NCBI GenBank assembly: GCA_021155885.1
Contig: JAJNBB010000012.1
Location: 1-47,806 of the forward strand
DNA from: Fibrobacteria bacterium
Lineage (GTDB): Bacteria > Fibrobacterota > Fibrobacteria > UBA11236
Length of the DNA: 47,806 nucleotides
Reading direction: 5' to 3'
Each line of letters begins with the position of its first letter. The stretch's first letter is position 1. The notes beneath the pieces are model-generated. The model had not been told where the DNA came from. It ran no database searches and saw only the letters and a list, made by a program, of their open reading frames with translations. Shown here piece after piece: positions 45,340 to 47,806 of the stretch. The position numbers were made by a program, and so were the translations under genes.

Positions 45340-46131
45340 GCTGCCCCGGCCCAAATCCGGGGCGGTCGCGAGGCCGCGGGTCACGAAGGCCTTGGCCTCC
45401 CGGCAGGCCGCGCGCAGGCTTTTGCCCCGCGCGAGATTGGCCGCGATGGAGGAAGCCAGCGTGCACCCCGTGCCGTGCGCGTTCCTCGCCGGCAGGCGCT
45501 TGCCCGGGAACACGGTGAGGCGCCCGCCATCCCACAGCCAATCGGGACTGTCGGGACCCGCCGCGTGCCCGCCCTTGAGCAGGATGGCATAGGGAAGGGT
45601 TCCCAGCGCGCGCAGGCGTTCTTCCGGCGATGCGCCGGCGCTTTTCAGGGATTCGCCGAACAAGGTTTCGAACTCGGGGAGGTTGGGGGTGACGACGCGG
45701 CACCGGGGCAGCAGCCGGCGCTTGAACAGCGCGAGAGCGCGCGCGGCGAGCAGGGGAGAGCCCGATGTCGAGCCCAGGACCGGGTCAAGGACGACGGGGA
45801 TATCCCGGGCTTCGGGGCCGTTCAGGAGTTTGATCACGCGTTCGACCATCGGCAGGGCGCCGAGGGCGCCGATCTTGATGACGTCGGGGGGGATGTCGGC
45901 GAACAGGGCCTTCCACTGCCGCGCGAGGAAGGCGGGGTCGAGCGGGCGCACGGCCTGGACGCCCAGGGAGTTCTGCACGGTCAGCAAGGTGGTCAGGTTG
46001 AGGCCGTAAACCCCGTGGCGCAAATAGGCCTTGAGGTCGGCTTCCTGGCCCGCTCCGCCGCTGGGATCGGATCCAGAAATGGAGAGGACGACGGGCGGCC
46101 GGGCGGCCCGGGAGTGCTTGCGCGCGGTCAT
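45316..46131 (-). CDS. thiD: Hydroxymethylpyrimidine/phosphomethylpyrimidine kinase
   Basis: A 271-residue ribokinase-fold kinase that phosphorylates the pyrimidine precursor of thiamine. VLSISGSDPSGGAGQEADLKAYLRHGVYGLNLTTLLTVQNSLGV (15-58) is the diagnostic N-terminus. VVLDPVLGSTSGSPLL, VVTPNLPEFETLFGE, ILLKGGH and NAHGTGCTLASSIAANLARG are the remaining substrate, ATP and anion-hole blocks. No TPP riboswitch is recognised in the upstream 120 bp. Its 3' end is built into an inverted repeat. Confidence 0.96.
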   Translation of the reverse strand: MTARKHSRAARPPVVLSISGSDPSGGAGQEADLKAYLRHGVYGLNLTTLLTVQNSLGVQAVRPLDPAFLARQWKALFADIPPDVIKIGALGALPMVERVIKLLNGPEARDIPVVLDPVLGSTSGSPLLAARALALFKRRLLPRCRVVTPNLPEFETLFGESLKSAGASPEERLRALGTLPYAILLKGGHAAGPDSPDWLWDGGRLTVFPGKRLPARNAHGTGCTLASSIAANLARGKSLRAACREAKAFVTRGLATAPDLGRGSGPLNFLV

Positions 46132-46250
46132 GCGTAAACGATACGAAACGGCGCTCCCCGGCGGCGAACGGTTTTTTTAAGCCAGGTGAAGACGCCGGGC
46201 CAGGACCCGCCTATATTAAAGACGTGAGGAACAACACGGTTGGAGGGAAT

Positions 46251-46779
46251 ATGAAGGCATTCAGCGTCCTGCTTGTACTCGGGGTTCTCCCCGCCGCCGC
46301 GCATCTGTCCTATCCCCAGCCCCACTCCTACTACGAAGCGCGCGTCGACCTTTCCGAACCCGAACAGCCGCGCATCCGGCGGCATCTCGCCGCCGTCGAA
46401 GCGGAATTGCGCGCGCGTCCCACCGAGGGCCTGACCGCGTCGCAGCGCCGCAACCGCCTCGCCCGCCTGGACGACCTTCATGAATATTGGACGCGGGGGG
46501 AGTTTCCGCAAAACCGGGATTTCCCCGACCGTCTCATCCCGTACTTCATCGACGCCGAAGGCGTTCCCTGCGCGATGGGATACCTTGTGATTCAAGCGGG
46601 TCACGGGAAGTTCGCCGAAGAGGTGCGCGCGAAAATGAACAACGCCTACATCGGGGAAATCGCGGCCGCCGACCCGCGCCTCGCGCAGTGGGCCGAGGCC
46701 CAGGGGATGACGCTGGAGGAGGCCGCCATGGTGCAGCCCCAGCGCCTTTTGCGTCACGAAGTCGGGGCGGCCCCTTCAG
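46251..46779 (+). CDS. Exported protein, N-terminal part (frame broken near 46760-46780)
   Basis: GGAGGG precedes an ATG with a short signal peptide MKAFSVLLVLGVLPAAAHLS. The frame encodes about 176 plausible residues, including LDDLHEYWTRGEFPQNRDF, LIPYFIDAEGVPCAMGYLVIQAGHGKFAEEVRAKMNNAYIGEIAAADPRLAQWAEAQGMTLEEAA and MVQP. This ordered pattern (FID-G--CA-GYL, W---G-TLEEAA-VQP) looks like a conserved domain that I recall only loosely. After MVQPQRLLRHEVG the sense changes to the next frame (see the following entry), so this is probably one gene interrupted by a one-base frameshift, not a stand-alone gene. Confidence 0.6.
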
Positions 46780-47679
46780 GTGGCCTTTACCACCGCCTTC
46801 TGGAACTCCCGGGATTATTCCAGCTCCGGAAATTGGGAATACACCGGGTGCGTTTGGAGCGCGAACGACTCGGATGCATGGGTGGGCAGCACGCGGGGGT
46901 TGTCACGCCTCCGGCGGGGCGGAAGCGCCGACACGCTGGCGCGCACCGTTTTCGCGACGCCGCCGGGTGCGTCGGACACTATCCACGGCGTGGCGGTGAC
47001 GCCCGGCGCCGTATGGGCCGCCACGGACCGTGGAGTTTACCGGCGGAATACTTCGCCGCTCGATACCGTGCCTGTGGTTTGGGACTCCCTGGCGTTGTGG
47101 GGCAAGCGCATCACGGGAATCAAGGCTTCAGGCGCGCGCGTCTGGCTGGGCGTCGAAGGGAGGTCCACGTCGTTCGGGGTCTCCTCCTCCTTTTCCACGC
47201 GGGGCCTGCGCCGGTACAACGGAAGCGGGTGGAGCGCCTTCGTGGGCGCGATGTCGTCGATTCAGGCCCCCGGCGACACGATCTACGCGCTGGCGGAGCG
47301 GGACACCGGATCGATCTGGGTGGCCACGCCGGCCTTCGGATTCGCGCGCTTCAACGGGACGGTCACGGTCAAGGTCGCGAACCTGCCCGCCGGAGTGACG
47401 GTATACGACCTGGAGGGCAATGCCTCGGGATTCTATGCCGGAACCTCCAACGGGCTTTACCAGTTCCGGAACGATTCCCTCGTGCATTTGGGAAGTCCGG
47501 CCGTGTCGATCCTCGGCGCGACCGCCGGGAAGCGTCTCCAGGCAGTTCCCAGGCTCCAGGTATTATCCGCGGAAGAAGCGCGGCGCCTGGGCAAGGCGCG
47601 TTCGGTCCTGGGCCGCCAAACCGGCCCCCAGGCGGGCGCGGGCGTTTATCTCGTGTCGCCTGCGAAGTCCCCGGAGTAA
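46780..47679 (+). CDS. Beta-propeller-like C-terminal part of the exported protein (+1 frame)
   Basis: The 299-residue frame starts at a GTG with no ribosome binding site. It encodes repeats such as GCVWSANDSDAWVGSTRGLSRL, HGVAVTPGAVWAATDRGVYRR, GIKASGARVWLGVEGRST, IYALAERDTGSIWVATPAFGFARFNG and YDLEGNASGFYAGTSNGLYQF. Each has a Trp/Tyr-centred WVGT/WAAT-like motif, as in sensor-domain beta-propeller blades. This fits a secreted or cell-envelope protein following the N-terminal domain upstream. It lacks its own signal peptide, so it is most likely the second half of one gene. It converges toward the window edge, where weak hairpins follow. Confidence 0.65.
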   Translation: MAFTTAFWNSRDYSSSGNWEYTGCVWSANDSDAWVGSTRGLSRLRRGGSADTLARTVFATPPGASDTIHGVAVTPGAVWAATDRGVYRRNTSPLDTVPVVWDSLALWGKRITGIKASGARVWLGVEGRSTSFGVSSSFSTRGLRRYNGSGWSAFVGAMSSIQAPGDTIYALAERDTGSIWVATPAFGFARFNGTVTVKVANLPAGVTVYDLEGNASGFYAGTSNGLYQFRNDSLVHLGSPAVSILGATAGKRLQAVPRLQVLSAEEARRLGKARSVLGRQTGPQAGAGVYLVSPAKSPE

Positions 47680-47696
47680 CCGCGGCGCCCCGCCCG

Positions 47697-47770
47697 GTCC
47701 GGGCGATGGACCGGGTCTGGGAGAACTCGCCCGGACCGCCCCCAAATCCTCCTAACGGGTTCGCCCCGTT
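47697..47770 (+). terminator. Hairpins downstream of the propeller gene
   Basis: GGTCCGGGCG (47697-47706) pairs with CGCCCGGACC (47728-47737). A second hairpin AACGGG-TTCGC-CCCGTT spans 47754-47770. A T-run follows only about 20 bp later, so termination is plausible but not classical. Confidence 0.5.
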
Positions 47771-47806
47771 CTACCTAAATTCAGGGAAACTTTTTTTGAA
47801 AAAATT

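Noticed and set aside
46132-46250. Possible TPP riboswitch upstream of thiD
   Set aside because: No CUGAGA or ACCUGAUC-type THI-box sequence is seen on the minus strand in this short region.
46128-46757. A 209-codon minus-strand frame overlapping the exported protein
   Set aside because: It has no recognisable pattern, and the plus strand has a ribosome binding site, a signal peptide and patterned sequence.

Overview
The window is a high-GC, Gram-negative-type bacterial chromosome segment. Three predicted outer-membrane beta-barrels that end in Phe, a lipoprotein and a bifunctional PBP1A support the Gram-negative assignment. The gene content (urt/ure/amt nitrogen module, UDP-xylose synthase, a secreted protein with a propeller-like C-terminus) would fit a Fibrobacterota-like or neighbouring phylum, but that placement is only a weak guess. 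No phage, insertion sequence, CRISPR array or rRNA is seen.

Layout. 1-3.6 kb: a partial exported protein, pyruvate kinase, uracil-DNA glycosylase, an ICMT-like membrane methyltransferase and tRNA-Val(GAC). 3.7-7.6 kb: a tightly overlapping biotin operon bioD-bioF-(bioH-like)-bioC plus a DCC-type thiol protein. 7.6-13.0 kb (minus): two stacked small operons, arsR-DHFR/RibD-like-AHSA1-AHSA1 with a visible operator, and SRPBCC-DrrA-like ATPase-permease-cupin. 13.1-21.7 kb (minus): PBP1A-lipoprotein-nadC-coaX-UXS-sodium symporter-gluconokinase. 22.0-25.0 kb: tRNA-Ser(GCT), gltX and a PfkB-type kinase.

25.1-42.7 kb is a nitrogen-acquisition island. It holds an alternating array of outer-membrane barrel and PII genes (barrel-PII-barrel-PII-barrel), an urease operon ureD-ureAB(fused)-ureC-ureF-ureG ending in a previously unlisted 52-residue exported peptide, a divergent five-gene urea ABC transporter urtABCDE, and amt. 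Sigma-54-type -24/-12 promoters can be read upstream of urtA, amt and the first barrel gene. Each has TGTCAA/TTGACA-type half-sites about 95-170 bp further upstream, which suggests one enhancer-binding protein controls all three. In this model urea crosses the outer membrane by a barrel, is imported by UrtABCDE and hydrolysed by urease; ammonium also enters by Amt; PII proteins sense nitrogen status.

42.8-47.8 kb: tRNA-Pro(CGG), a ThuA-like/Gfo-Idh-MocA pair, thiD, and an exported protein whose N-terminal and propeller-like parts lie in different frames.

Two classes of short intergenic repeat run through the window. One is a family of 28-bp palindromes with GTAGGG...CCCTAC ends; one copy lies in frame inside the urease gamma-beta fusion. 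The other is a set of five loci in which a short tandem repeat (mostly heptamers, a different one at each locus) occurs as two inverted arms around a gene-end or promoter region. These repeats and the barrel-PII array are the most unusual parts of the window.
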